Under the pieces are notes generated by a model. It was not told the DNA's origin. It saw only the letters and a program-made list of their open reading frames with translations, and searched no databases. From positions 434,001 through 498,000 of the forward strand of contig NZ_RBAM01000004.1 in assembly GCF_003626645.1 (NCBI RefSeq): a stretch of DNA of 64,000 bases. Reading direction: 5' to 3'. Positions 42,848 to 50,780 of this stretch are shown one piece after another; positions within the stretch are counted from its first letter, which is position 1; the number at the start of each line of letters is the position of its first letter. Source of the DNA: Streptomyces klenkii (GTDB lineage: Bacteria; Actinomycetota; Actinomycetes; Streptomycetales; Streptomycetaceae). The position numbers and the translations under genes are program-made.

Positions 42848-42886
42848 GTCAGGGCCTTGATCCACTGAGTGGATCAAGGCCCTGAC
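42848..42886. terminator. Original tRNA-Pro terminator left beside attL
   Basis: A perfect 18-bp inverted repeat (GTCAGGGCCTTGATCCAC and its complement) around TGA, preceded by AAAAA on the plus side. It sits just outside the left 56-bp repeat, exactly where the terminator of the uninterrupted tRNA-Pro gene would lie. Confidence 0.8.
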
Positions 42887-42890
42887 CTGG

Positions 42891-42946
42891 TGTTTCAGCT
42901 GTCGGGGTGGCGGGATTTGAACCCACGACCTCTTCGTCCCGAACGA
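42891..42946. repeat. attL: 56-bp direct repeat with partial tRNA-Pro
   Basis: Identical over 56 bp to 59263-59318. The part from 42902 is the 3' half of tRNA-Pro (T arm to anticodon). After 42946 the sequence departs from the tRNA. The 320 bp that follow, up to the EACC1 gene, hold no supported gene. Confidence 0.93.
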
Positions 42947-43264
42947 GGTGCGGGGACGGCTGTGGCCTGGGAGTTTGGCTGCGCCGCAGGTCAGGGCGTC
43001 GGCCTGCATTGGTCAGGGTTGGTGCGGCGAGGGGTGACTTACAAGATCGACTCCCCGCATACTCCACTCCGATCCCCCAAGCGCCACCCGTAGCACCATA
43101 GATATGGCTGAAACATGGGAGGGATAGGCATGGCCAGGCAGAAGTCTGACGGCAGTGACGGCCCGGAAGTCTCAGCAGTTGAGCTGTGGAGCGGTGCGGC
43201 GGCGGACTCGTTCCGTGAGGCCCGAGCAATATGCTGCCCACTGTAGGCGCATGAGGGGGAGGGC

Positions 43265-43648
43265 ATGACCACAGAGGCCGAAGTGGCGATCCGTCCGGAG
43301 ACCAGCAGGTTCGATCCGGATGATCAACCCTGGCACGACCAGGTTGCGGCTTTGCATGCGGCGTTGCGCGAAGAGGCAGGACCGATTGTCCACCGTGGTG
43401 TGCCCAGGCCGGGCCACAAGGGTGCCGTCGAGGCAACGGTTCTCGTATTGGGGTCTTCCGGCGGGCTGACTGCCGCCGTGGCGTGCTTTCGAGCCTGGTT
43501 GGCCCGGGACAAGACCAGAACGTTGACTGTGACCTGGACCGATGCCGCAGGAGGGGAACGGAGCATCCGGGTCGTTGGCGACAACATCGACCAGACGTCT
43601 TTCCAGGCGCTCACTGAGGGTCTCGGGAGCCGATTGGGGGATGGCTGA
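43265..43648 (+). CDS. Effector-associated constant component EACC1-like protein
   Basis: A 127-residue protein with the pattern of the EACC1 family: DPWHDQ-type start (DDQPWHDQVAALHAALREEAG), VEATVLVLGSSGGLTAAVACFRAWLARDKTRTLTVTW, GGERSIRVVGDNIDQTSFQALTEGL. EACC1 proteins are encoded next to caspase-like or other effectors in predicted actinobacterial conflict systems. The start ATG 43265 has GAGGGGGAGGG. Its stop overlaps the caspase start by one base (TGATG), so the pair is coupled. Confidence 0.8.
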   Translation: MTTEAEVAIRPETSRFDPDDQPWHDQVAALHAALREEAGPIVHRGVPRPGHKGAVEATVLVLGSSGGLTAAVACFRAWLARDKTRTLTVTWTDAAGGERSIRVVGDNIDQTSFQALTEGLGSRLGDG

Positions 43649-45135
43649 TGACAGACAGCCGGCGCTACCGGGGGCTATTGATCGGTAACGCAACCTACCC
43701 CCGCGACCCGCACTGCCTCCCGGCCCTCAACGGCCCTCTCGCTGACATCACGCACCTGAAGCAGGTATTAACTGATCGTCAAGTCGGGCTCTTTGACTCT
43801 CCTGACGTCGAAACCTTGTCCGACTACGGCATTCAGGACTTAAGGGAGAAGGTCGACGAGTTCTTTACCACCGCAGCCCGCGGGGACGTGCTGCTGCTTT
43901 ACTACAGTGGCCACGGCCAACTCGATGAGCGTGGCACTCTCTACCTCTGCGCCCAGGACACCAGAACCGCTGGCCTGCGTGCCACTGCCTTGAGCGCCAT
44001 CGAGATCAACAACATCATCGAAGGCTCACCGGCAGCCACCACGGTCATTATTCTCGACTGCTGCTATAGCGGAGCCTTCAAGGGGATCACCCCTTCGGCT
44101 TCTGTAGCAGGCAGAGGCCGCTACGTCCTCACCAGCAGCAGATCCACCCAACTCGCCCGAGCGGCCACTCGTCCCGGCCAGCCCAGCCCGTTCACCCGCC
44201 AACTCGTCCGGGCCTTGCGTAGCGCCCAACCTGGCAAGGACGCAGGGTACGTGACCGTAGTGGATGTTTACCGACAGGTGCATCATGGGATGACCCTGGA
44301 CGCTGTCATCGCTCCGCAACTGAAGTTCGTGGGGGAAGGCGACGTGGCAATCGCCCGCCGTCCGGTCCCGCACCAACCTATGTCTCTCAAGGAGACCGAG
44401 CCACCCAGCACACCGCGTGCCCACTCATCCCCTCAGGAGCTGCCGCCTCCTGACGGGTCTCCCGCAATGGCCTCTGCCTCCTCATTAGCCGTTCAGCAGA
44501 TGCCTCTCTCGTCGACACAACTGGTCGAAGCGCAAACACGGGAAAGCGTCCACAGTGAGAGTCTGAAGGATTACGCGAGATCCGTTGAAGAGGGGTTTGG
44601 GAAAGCGGGTCAGCGTAGAGGTCAAAAAATCTTAGCTTGGATGGGATCCATTTATACGGTTGCCATCATTCTGGGGTCCTGCTGGCTCATGTGGCAGTCG
44701 GTGGACGGTGTCGAGGGGCGTTTCGACCAGGCAGCGATGACCGCCATGCCTCCTCTAGTGTTTCTCTCGATGATAGCATTTGATGCCTATTCTCGGATTC
44801 ACGGTTTTGATCTCCCCTGGTATGCGTACCCGTTTGTCTCGTTAATAGTCTCTATTGGTCCAATGGGCTACACCTTGAATTCGATGGGTGATCGTGGTGT
44901 TTCGGCGAAGATTGCCGGGATCTGCTTCGTATTGGCGCCCTTCGTGTTTGCCCCCTATCTCTTTCGTGCAGCGGTTATGGATGCTTGCTTTCCGGAGCTC
45001 CATTCGGATATTAAGGAAAGGTTACGTCTAGAGCGGGCGGAAGCTGCTGACTCCCAAAGAAAGAGGGCCGACTCGATTCTCTTGGCGGATAGCATCCGTC
45101 GCTATTACAGGTTGAAGGGTGAGCCCGAGGAGTAA
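43648..45135 (+). CDS. Caspase-like protease with C-terminal membrane domain
   Basis: A 495-residue protein. The N-terminal peptidase C14 domain (residues ~5-235) has RGLLIGNATYP, catalytic His in LLLYYSGHGQLD and catalytic Cys in VIILDCCYSGAF. A Pro/Ser-rich linker (~residues 240-300) and a short helix lead to about four membrane segments (SIYTVAIILGSCWLMW, MPPLVFLSMIAFDAY, AYPFVSLIVSIGPMGY, GICFVLAPFVFAPYLF). A charged C-terminal helix ends it. The membrane-coding part is clearly AT-richer than the rest of the window. With EACC1 upstream this fits a suicidal defence effector that may act at the membrane. That role is inferred. Confidence 0.88.
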   Translation: MTDSRRYRGLLIGNATYPRDPHCLPALNGPLADITHLKQVLTDRQVGLFDSPDVETLSDYGIQDLREKVDEFFTTAARGDVLLLYYSGHGQLDERGTLYLCAQDTRTAGLRATALSAIEINNIIEGSPAATTVIILDCCYSGAFKGITPSASVAGRGRYVLTSSRSTQLARAATRPGQPSPFTRQLVRALRSAQPGKDAGYVTVVDVYRQVHHGMTLDAVIAPQLKFVGEGDVAIARRPVPHQPMSLKETEPPSTPRAHSSPQELPPPDGSPAMASASSLAVQQMPLSSTQLVEAQTRESVHSESLKDYARSVEEGFGKAGQRRGQKILAWMGSIYTVAIILGSCWLMWQSVDGVEGRFDQAAMTAMPPLVFLSMIAFDAYSRIHGFDLPWYAYPFVSLIVSIGPMGYTLNSMGDRGVSAKIAGICFVLAPFVFAPYLFRAAVMDACFPELHSDIKERLRLERAEAADSQRKRADSILLADSIRRYYRLKGEPEE

Positions 45136-45149
45136 GCCCACTTTGATTT

Positions 45150-45263
45150 TGCGACCTTCTCGTTCCGAATGAAGTGCGGCGGGGCTGTGGCCCTGGCACG
45201 CAGCAACGCCGCAGGTAAGGGTGGTTTTTGTGCTGGTCTGGGTTGGTGCGGCAGCGAGGGGCG
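45150..45263. repeat. Degenerate copy of the attL flank
   Basis: From CGACCTTCTCGTTCCGAATG onward this stretch aligns with 42926-43037. The first 28 bp match the tRNA-Pro-derived att sequence at 23 positions. Later shared blocks include GGGGCTGTGGCC-like, CGCCGCAGGT and GGGTTGGTGCGGC. It follows the caspase gene directly and looks like a mutated attachment site from an earlier integration. Confidence 0.75.
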
Positions 45264-45355
45264 GGGTGCTTCTCCCGAGATCTCTCTCAGAATGCTGTGA
45301 CGCTGTGGCGGCAGCGATACCGAATGGTTCAGCTTTCCTCTGATTTCTTTATGTC

Positions 45356-46042
45356 TCACAGGATCGCCATTGGGTATCGCCGACTGCGCCTCTCCTTTTC
45401 GTTTTGCGGGTAGAGGCGTTCGCGGAGATAGGAGGGGATCGGGGTGAACTCGCCGACGGCGAGAGGCTGGAGCGTGCCGTCGGGCCCGTCGCTGTGCTGT
45501 GGGGGGCGGGGGGAGACGTATCGGTCTTTGAGCTCCTCTCTTTTAGTAGCAGCCTGTTCGCGTTCGCGCTCTTCTCTTTTTGCGGTCAGCAGTGTCGATG
45601 CGCTGATTGATTCTGTATTACGTGCCACGATGGCCTGGGCGGTGTCGAAGGGTAGAGAGGGGAACCATTCGCTTGTCTTGGTAAACGAGGGACTGATCGC
45701 TCGCGCCTCCTGAAGGCTTAGTGTCTCCGTGACCCCGTAGTTGAGGTGGACAGGAGAGACCCATACCCTGGTCAGGCGATCGCCGATGTTCTGGGCATCC
45801 CTCCGGAAGTCCGATATCCGCCGTCGGGGGCCGGTTGTGCAGCCGATCTTGAGGCGCCGACGCGCGCCCTCGACTTCTACGACGTATACGTACCCTTGTT
45901 TCGACTTGCCTGGGTAATTCCGGAATCCGTCCAGGTAGGTGTCGATGGATTCCCAGGCAGGGTCTGTCTTGGGTATTTCGAGCGGGGGCACATGTACCTC
46001 GGGGGTCTTGCTGATGATCTCGGAGAGGGTACGCGGCCCCAC
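45356..46042 (-). CDS. GIY-YIG nuclease family protein
   Basis: About 228 residues. The core YVYVVEVEGARRRLKIGCTTGPRRRISDFRRDAQ has the strand-Lys-Ile-Gly pattern and following Arg of GIY-YIG/T5orf172 nucleases. It is preceded by YLDGFRNYPGKSK and followed by NYGVTETLSLQEARAISPSF (Glu candidate). The C-terminal third is charged and probably coiled (LLTAKREEREREQAATKREELKDRY). GTG 46042 has GGCGGGG 9 nt upstream; a longer frame begins at TTG 46072. Element cargo; target DNA unknown. Confidence 0.7.
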   Translation of the reverse strand: MGPRTLSEIISKTPEVHVPPLEIPKTDPAWESIDTYLDGFRNYPGKSKQGYVYVVEVEGARRRLKIGCTTGPRRRISDFRRDAQNIGDRLTRVWVSPVHLNYGVTETLSLQEARAISPSFTKTSEWFPSLPFDTAQAIVARNTESISASTLLTAKREEREREQAATKREELKDRYVSPRPPQHSDGPDGTLQPLAVGEFTPIPSYLRERLYPQNEKERRSRRYPMAIL

Positions 46043-46237
46043 TGACAAACGGCCCCGCCGTGTGATGCCCAAGAGCCCGCGAGTTGCCCCTTGGCTGCAC
46101 TAGGGGCCGTCCTCGGGCCACGCTGCGATCGGGCTCGGGGCCACGGCCGAATTTGATCAGCCAAGTACGGCGAGGCTTGACCTGGCATCGATCTCGCACA
46201 ACAGTGCAGAGGACTGAGAGTTGGTGCTGTAGAGCAC

Positions 46238-46439
46238 GTGGTCAGTGTTGGCCGGTGGTACGTCCGCTACGTTCCTGGCGCACTGGCGTCGCGGCCCTCT
46301 CGGCACGGTGGCTGAATCCGCGGCTGCGTGATCATCCTCGCCGGATCGTCACCCGCTCGCGAGTCGGTGTGAGTTTCGCGGTCGACCCCGAGACCTCATC
46401 CAGCGCGACGTCTACATGTTCGGCGTGTGGGAGTAGACA
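46238..46439 (+). pseudogene. Decayed fragment of an FkbM methyltransferase gene
   Basis: DNA here resembles the 5' part of the intact FkbM gene at about 47055-47250. Shared stretches include GCTGCGTGATC, TCGACCC/ACACGCAGGACCTCAT-like and CTACATGTTCGG; the reading ends in frame with DLIQRDVYMFGVWE and a stop where the intact gene has DLIQRYIYMFGTWEPHM. There are internal stops and no SAM-binding part. The flanks 46073-46237 and 46440-46688 hold no supported gene. Confidence 0.7.
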
Positions 46440-46688
46440 CTCACCCAGGATGCGCCCCAGCGCTAGAAGATGCGGGAAGGCCGTGGCGGGTCAGGCTGAC
46501 CCGCCCTCCTGCTACCGTTCCCGGCCGTCGATCGGCGGTTCTGTCCGTAGCCGTTGTCGGCAGGCGCACAGTAGGCCGCACCGCCAGATGGGTGTCCTCT
46601 CAGCAGCGTCACAGAACGGCCACATCGCCTGATGCAGCCCAGGCTCCACGGCATGATGCCCTGCGTACACCACCGTAGGGGGGAACTG

Positions 46689-46940
46689 ATGGCCAGCTAC
46701 AGCGAAGTGCAGAAGGCCGTCCGGGTTGAGAAGTTCCGAATCTGGTTCGCTTGGGTATCCGGTGGGATCATCATGGCGATCACCGCGAATGCCACGCGAA
46801 ACGTCGCGGTCGTCAGTGTTATCACTGAGGTTCTGTTCTTTGGCCTCGGCATCCTGGCCACCATTGCCGCCGTGGGGATGACCAATGCCCTCAACCGAAA
46901 GGCCGAGGCAGCTCGTAGAGAAGTCCTTAGCGACACCTGA
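46689..46940 (+). CDS. Small two-helix membrane protein
   Basis: 83 residues: a charged start (MASYSEVQKAVRVEKFR), membrane segments WFAWVSGGIIMAITANA and VAVVSVITEVLFFGLGILATIAAVG, and a basic tail. ATG 46689 follows TAGGGGGG. No family recognised. It lies between the FkbM remnant and the intact FkbM gene. Confidence 0.6.
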   Translation: MASYSEVQKAVRVEKFRIWFAWVSGGIIMAITANATRNVAVVSVITEVLFFGLGILATIAAVGMTNALNRKAEAARREVLSDT

Positions 46941-47028
46941 CGAGGCGGCCAGCTGTCCACCTGGGCGGAGTGCGAGACTGGGCTCGCCAGAGCTTCATGG
47001 GGCGCCAGAAGCAGTCTTGGGGTGTTGG

Positions 47029-47952
47029 ATGAGCAACTGCACCGCAGAGTTATTGGCCTCGGCCGGCCGTCAGTACGTGCGGCACTGTCCTGGTTCGCTC
47101 GGGAAGCCGTGGTTGGCTGCGAAGTGCCTTAATCCGTATCTGCGTGATCGGCCTCGGCGGCGTGTCGCGCAGACGCGGTTCGGGGCTGCTGTCCCGGTCG
47201 ACACGCAGGACCTCATACAGCGGTACATCTACATGTTCGGGACGTGGGAGCCCCACATGACGCGCTGGCTAGGCCAGCGGCTACGGCCTGGGGATACGTT
47301 CGTCGATGTCGGGGCGAACATTGGGTACTTCAGCCTGTTGGCGGCCCATCTGGTCGGGCCCTCGGGGAGGGTCGTCGCTATCGAGGCCTCTCCTGCGTTT
47401 CACCGGAGTGTGCTGGCGAACGCGCGGCGTAACGCCTGTCGCAACGTGCGGGCGGTCAATACGGCAGTGTCTGACGCCAGGGGGGCCTTGAGGTTTACGC
47501 TCGCCAGTTCTCGGAATCTGGGGGCGAACAGCATCGTCCCGTATGACGGGCCGGCGGAGTCCTGCTTTGAGGCGCAGGCCCTTCCGCTCACTGAGGTACT
47601 CACCGCCTCCGAGGTGGCCGGCGCTCGCGTGATCAAAGTCGACGTGGAGGGGGCCGAGGGGAGCGTAGTCCGGGGCATGGCCCCCTTACTTGATCAGCTT
47701 CGTCCCGATGCCGAGGTCACCGTTGAGGTGACCCCCGAGCGCATGTCTCGGTTAGGGGACTCCGTGGACGAGCTGCTGGCCACCATGCGCGAGCATGGAT
47801 TCCAGGCTTACCGCCAACCCAATGACTACGCCCCGGAGAGTTATCCGGCCGCTATTCGTTGCGCCAACGCTCCTCTCGCCCGCCTCCGGGGGCCCGTCGT
47901 GGAGGAGTGCGATCTCGTGTTCTCCCGTGTGGATGCCGACGCGTTGCCCTGA
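47029..47952 (+). CDS. FkbM-family SAM-dependent methyltransferase
   Basis: About 307 residues. The SAM-binding motif is TFVDVGANIGYFSLLAAHLVG with acidic VVAIEASPAFHRSV. The FkbM-typical end of the fold is ARVIKVDVEGAEGSVVRGM, and the C-terminus includes VTVEVTPERMSRLGDSVDELL. Family members methylate hydroxyls on sugars and polyketides. ATG 47029 has GGGG about 8 nt upstream; a longer frame overlaps the small membrane protein gene. A decayed copy of the same gene lies about 0.8 kb upstream. A GT2 gene is also carried by the element, hinting at glycan modification. Confidence 0.85.
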   Translation: MSNCTAELLASAGRQYVRHCPGSLGKPWLAAKCLNPYLRDRPRRRVAQTRFGAAVPVDTQDLIQRYIYMFGTWEPHMTRWLGQRLRPGDTFVDVGANIGYFSLLAAHLVGPSGRVVAIEASPAFHRSVLANARRNACRNVRAVNTAVSDARGALRFTLASSRNLGANSIVPYDGPAESCFEAQALPLTEVLTASEVAGARVIKVDVEGAEGSVVRGMAPLLDQLRPDAEVTVEVTPERMSRLGDSVDELLATMREHGFQAYRQPNDYAPESYPAAIRCANAPLARLRGPVVEECDLVFSRVDADALP

Positions 47953-48002
47953 ACACGAAACAGTCCGGCCCCTCAGGGCCGGACCGTTCACCGGGAAGGA
48001 AG

Positions 48003-48389
48003 TCAGCTCGTCGGTCGGGGCGGCTCGTTTCCCTTAGCCCCCAGCCGCCACTCATCTTCATTCGGCTCGCGCAGCCGTGCGCCCCTGCTCTCCGCCACCC
48101 GTAGGACGTCGCCCAGCGACTTGGCCGTCTGGTGGAGCGCGATCCGGAGGTCATGACGGCATGCCTCCGGGTTGGAGAGGAGCTTCTCCGCGTCCGCCAG
48201 TACGTCGGCCCCGATGTTCATCTGTGCCGCCTCTACGGTGTCGGCGTATCGGGACAGCCTCCCCTGACCGTCGGACGGGCTCAGGAAGCAGGGTTTGTCG
48301 TCCGGTGAGTTCCACGGGAGGAGTCGCAGGCCGTGACCGGGGTTCCTGACTTCTGGTCGGGGAGTTCTTCCGCCGCCGATGGATCTCAT
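48003..48389 (-). CDS. Hypothetical 128-residue element protein
   Basis: Starts MRSIGGGRTPRPEVRNPGHG, contains LLPWNSPDDKPCFLSPSDGQGRLSRYADTVEAAQMNIGADVLADAEKLL and a helical end DLRIALHQTAKSLGDVLRVAESRGARL. GGGAGGAAT precedes ATG 48389, which overlaps the stop of the GntR gene (ATGA). Not recognised as a named family; similar small proteins accompany GntR regulators in Streptomyces integrative elements. Confidence 0.7.
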   Translation of the reverse strand: MRSIGGGRTPRPEVRNPGHGLRLLPWNSPDDKPCFLSPSDGQGRLSRYADTVEAAQMNIGADVLADAEKLLSNPEACRHDLRIALHQTAKSLGDVLRVAESRGARLREPNEDEWRLGAKGNEPPRPTS

Positions 48390-49129
48390 CCGGATTCCTC
48401 CCGTCCTTCGACGCGTGTACGTGTGGTGAAGACGGCCTCTGCGCGATCGCCGGGGAGGGTCAGGAGCGCCCCCTCCACGACCTGCCCGGTGATGTCCATC
48501 GATGCCCGCTCCACTGCCAGGACGGGTGCGGGGCTGCGGAAAATCTCCCTCTCCTCGGCGCTCGGCAATCGGGAGGTGACACGCTCGATCGTGGACGCCA
48601 CGTGTACTCCGGCCGCGGTGAGCAGCTCCCGGACGTTGTCGCCCCACGGCGACAGGACCCCTTCCGGGCGTTCGAGCTTGGCCACTTTGAGGGGGACGTA
48701 CAGGCGGGCCACGCTCCGTACCGAGGTGCCGGCAATGCTGACGTATTCCTGCTCCGTCAGCAGGGAGCCGGCGCGGATCTTCAGGAGCGACGCCACATCA
48801 CCGGATGCCTTTACCCTGCGAACCTCGACAGTGACCCGCAACGCTGAGCCGGAGGGAGGCGGCCGGTCCGAGGTGTGCCGTGCGCTGTCGTAGACAGTGC
48901 GGTCGCCGGGGCGCCGCACGAAGTTGCCTCGCCCGTGGAACTTCTCCACCAGCCCTTCGGCCTGGAGCAGGTCTAGGGCGCCCCGTAACGTAGGGAGGCT
49001 GGACCTGTACAGCGAAGCGAGTTCCGTCTCCGACGGGAGCTGTTCGCCTGCCCGCCAGTTTCCGGCGGCGATGAGCTGGCGGAGGTCCTCGGCGATGGTC
49101 TGGTAGCGGCCTGCCACGGCGGGTTTCAC
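48386..49129 (-). CDS. GntR-family regulator with UTRA domain
   Basis: A 247-residue repressor-like protein. The N-terminal winged helix is YQTIAEDLRQLIAAGNWRAGEQLPSETELASLYRSSLPTLRGALDLLQAEGLVEKFHGRGNFVRRP. The UTRA effector domain has SLLTEQEYVSIAGTSVRSVARLYVPLKVA and EGALLTLPGDRAEAVFTTRTRVEG. GTG 49129 overlaps the end of the 77-residue gene (GTGA). Regulators of this type control transfer genes in pSAM2-like elements (KorSA-like). Confidence 0.88.
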   Translation of the reverse strand: MKPAVAGRYQTIAEDLRQLIAAGNWRAGEQLPSETELASLYRSSLPTLRGALDLLQAEGLVEKFHGRGNFVRRPGDRTVYDSARHTSDRPPPSGSALRVTVEVRRVKASGDVASLLKIRAGSLLTEQEYVSIAGTSVRSVARLYVPLKVAKLERPEGVLSPWGDNVRELLTAAGVHVASTIERVTSRLPSAEEREIFRSPAPVLAVERASMDITGQVVEGALLTLPGDRAEAVFTTRTRVEGREESG

Positions 49130-49359
49130 CGCCTCTCGATGGCCCGCACAGCGGACAGTTCGTCAGCCGAATCGACGATCAGTGCTTCCCCCGTGTCGAA
49201 GCGCAGGCCCTTCCTGCCGCCGGAGAAGTCCACTACCTCGACCACCGTGTACCCCCAGCCCCCGAAGTCGATGACGTCTCCGGGCCGGACGGTCTCCCCG
49301 GTGACCTGAAGGCGGATGTGGTGGTGTGTCATGAGGGATGTGGCGGTCTCTACGTACAT
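49126..49359 (-). CDS. Hypothetical 77-residue protein (small beta-rich)
   Basis: MYVETATSLMTHHHIRLQVTGETVRPGDVIDFGGWGYTVVEV... reads as an SH3/ASCH-like beta protein with VRPGDVIDFGG and GLRFDTGEALIVDS. An inner ATG at 49332 is possible. Its ATG overlaps the previous gene's stop (TGATG) and its stop overlaps the GntR start, so three genes form one coupled string. Function unknown. Confidence 0.65.
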   Translation of the reverse strand: MYVETATSLMTHHHIRLQVTGETVRPGDVIDFGGWGYTVVEVVDFSGGRKGLRFDTGEALIVDSADELSAVRAIERR

Positions 49360-49649
49360 CAGTGCACCTCCGCCGCGGTCCAGGGCAGGCCGACCGCGAG
49401 GGGCTGCCAGCGATGCTCAAGCCGCCGGCGTACGCGCTCGCCATCGCCCACCACGTAGAGGCGGACGAGAGCCGTCTGCTCGACGTCGCGCAGTTCTGCG
49501 TACCACTGCGGCTGACGCATGGGCGGGGCCGGCGGGGTCGTCTTTTCGGCGGGCCGGGGCTCGGCCGGCGCGCTGCGGCGTTCCGGCTCGATGACGGGAA
49601 CGAACTGTCGCCTAGCCCACTCAAGGGCCCGGCGGATAAGGTCAATCAC
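49359..49649 (-). CDS. Hypothetical 96-residue element protein
   Basis: MIDLIRRALEWARRQFVPV, a Pro/Ala/Arg linker, then QPQWYAELRDVEQTALVRLYVVGDGERVRRRLEHRW. No family recognised. It is coupled by one base to the 77-residue gene downstream. Confidence 0.6.
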   Translation of the reverse strand: MIDLIRRALEWARRQFVPVIEPERRSAPAEPRPAEKTTPPAPPMRQPQWYAELRDVEQTALVRLYVVGDGERVRRRLEHRWQPLAVGLPWTAAEVH

Positions 49650-49662
49650 GCTGATCAGCTCC

Positions 49663-49962
49663 TCATAGCTGATGGCCGTGCCCCCGGGCAGCGCCCGCTG
49701 TCGCGGGGGTGTCCTTGCTGATGGCGGCCCAGGCGATGCGGCCGCTTCCGCTGGTGATCAGCCCGAACGAGTCGGCCGTCCCCAGCACCTTTAAGAGCTC
49801 TCGCCACGCCTCGGCCGAGACCGGATCCGGAACTTCCGTCTCGACGCAGATGCAGCCCTTCCGATGCCTCACGCGTGGAGTGAAACCAGCAGCTGACAGG
49901 CGTGCCGCGATGTGGTCGGCCCGGTTGCTGCGTGCGGCCACAAGGTGTTCCTCCGTCGCCAC
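49663..49962 (-). CDS. Hypothetical 99-residue element protein
   Basis: Starts at GTG 49962: MATEEHLVAARSNRADHIAARLSAAGFTPRVRHRKGCICVETEVPDPVSAEAWRELLKVLGTADSFGL. A ferredoxin-like alternation of helices and strands is plausible; no family recognised. First gene of the leftward string, divergent from a GntR gene across two CTAG palindromes. Confidence 0.6.
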   Translation of the reverse strand: MATEEHLVAARSNRADHIAARLSAAGFTPRVRHRKGCICVETEVPDPVSAEAWRELLKVLGTADSFGLITSGSGRIAWAAISKDTPATAGAARGHGHQL

Positions 49963-49981
49963 GGGATCACAGTACGTGAAG

Positions 49982-50012
49982 CTAGTTAACTAGAATAGGG
50001 CTAGTGGACTAG
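49982..50012. promoter_or_regulatory. Twin CTAG palindromes over a promoter
   Basis: CTAGTTAACTAG at 49982-49993 is a perfect palindrome and CTAGTGGACTAG at 50001-50012 a near one, 19 bp apart. TAGAAT at 49991-49996 is a good -10 box for the GntR gene starting at 50022, so binding would block it. CTAG is rare in this DNA, which strengthens the call. The GntR protein next door is the likely ligand. Confidence 0.7.
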
Positions 50013-50021
50013 ATTTTCCAC

Positions 50022-50780
50022 ATGCGTGAGCAGCCGCCTTATCTCCGCGTCGCTGACCTGCTGAGACAGCGCATCGCGGACCAGGAGTGGGCGCCGGGCG
50101 ACCGGCTGCCGTCGCGTACGCAGCTTGCGCAGGAGTGCGGCGGCGTGGGCGAGAACGTCATCCGCCGAGCGCAGGAACTCCTGATCTCGCAAGGCGTCTT
50201 GGAAGGGCGTGCAGGGTCGGGAACGTACGTCGCCGAGCCTCGCGCACGCCTGCGCATGGTCCGCTCACAGAGCCGCGAACAGAGCGGAGGGTCGCCCTTC
50301 GCCGCGGACATGTCCGCCCTCGGCAAGCACGGCACCTGGGAGAGCAGCACGGAGGCCAAGCTCCCCGCGCCGGCAGACGTCGCCACCCGCCTCGGCATCG
50401 CCGAGGGGGACCTGTGCGTCCGGACCGTCTACGAGTTCCTGTCGGACGGCAAGCCCGTACAGCTATCCACCAGTTGGGAGCCGTACGACCTCACAGGCAA
50501 CACGCTGGTCGTGCTCCCGGAGGGCGGGCCCTACGCCGGTAAGGGCGTGGTGGACCGCATGGCGGAAATCGGCATTACGGTCACGCGCGCGGTCGAGCAG
50601 CCCGAACCCGGACACGCGACCGCCGAGGAAGCCACCCTCCTCGGCGTGCAGCGGGGAGCACTCGTCACGCGCATCCAGCGGACGTACTACAGCGACGACG
50701 GGCGAGCCGTCGAGACGGCGGACATCGTGGTGCCCGCCTCCCTCGGCGTGATCGTCTACGAAGTGCCGGTCAGCTCGTAG
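50022..50780 (+). CDS. GntR-family regulator with UTRA domain
   Basis: A 252-residue protein. HTH: YLRVADLLRQRIADQEWAPGDRLPSRTQLAQECGGVGENVIRRAQELLISQGVLEGRAGSGTYVAEP. UTRA: AEGDLCVRTVYEFLSDGKPVQLSTSWEPYDLTG and RIQRTYYSDDGRAVETADIVVP. It is placed like KorSA-type repressors that keep transfer genes off. Two CTAG palindromes overlap its promoter, suggesting autoregulation. Its end overlaps the convergent GT2 gene by 11 bp. Confidence 0.88.
   Translation: MREQPPYLRVADLLRQRIADQEWAPGDRLPSRTQLAQECGGVGENVIRRAQELLISQGVLEGRAGSGTYVAEPRARLRMVRSQSREQSGGSPFAADMSALGKHGTWESSTEAKLPAPADVATRLGIAEGDLCVRTVYEFLSDGKPVQLSTSWEPYDLTGNTLVVLPEGGPYAGKGVVDRMAEIGITVTRAVEQPEPGHATAEEATLLGVQRGALVTRIQRTYYSDDGRAVETADIVVPASLGVIVYEVPVSS

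Noticed and set aside
45228..45713. Plus-strand frames opposite the GIY-YIG gene
   Set aside because: They lie over the att remnant and the antisense of a better-supported gene, with no conserved motif.
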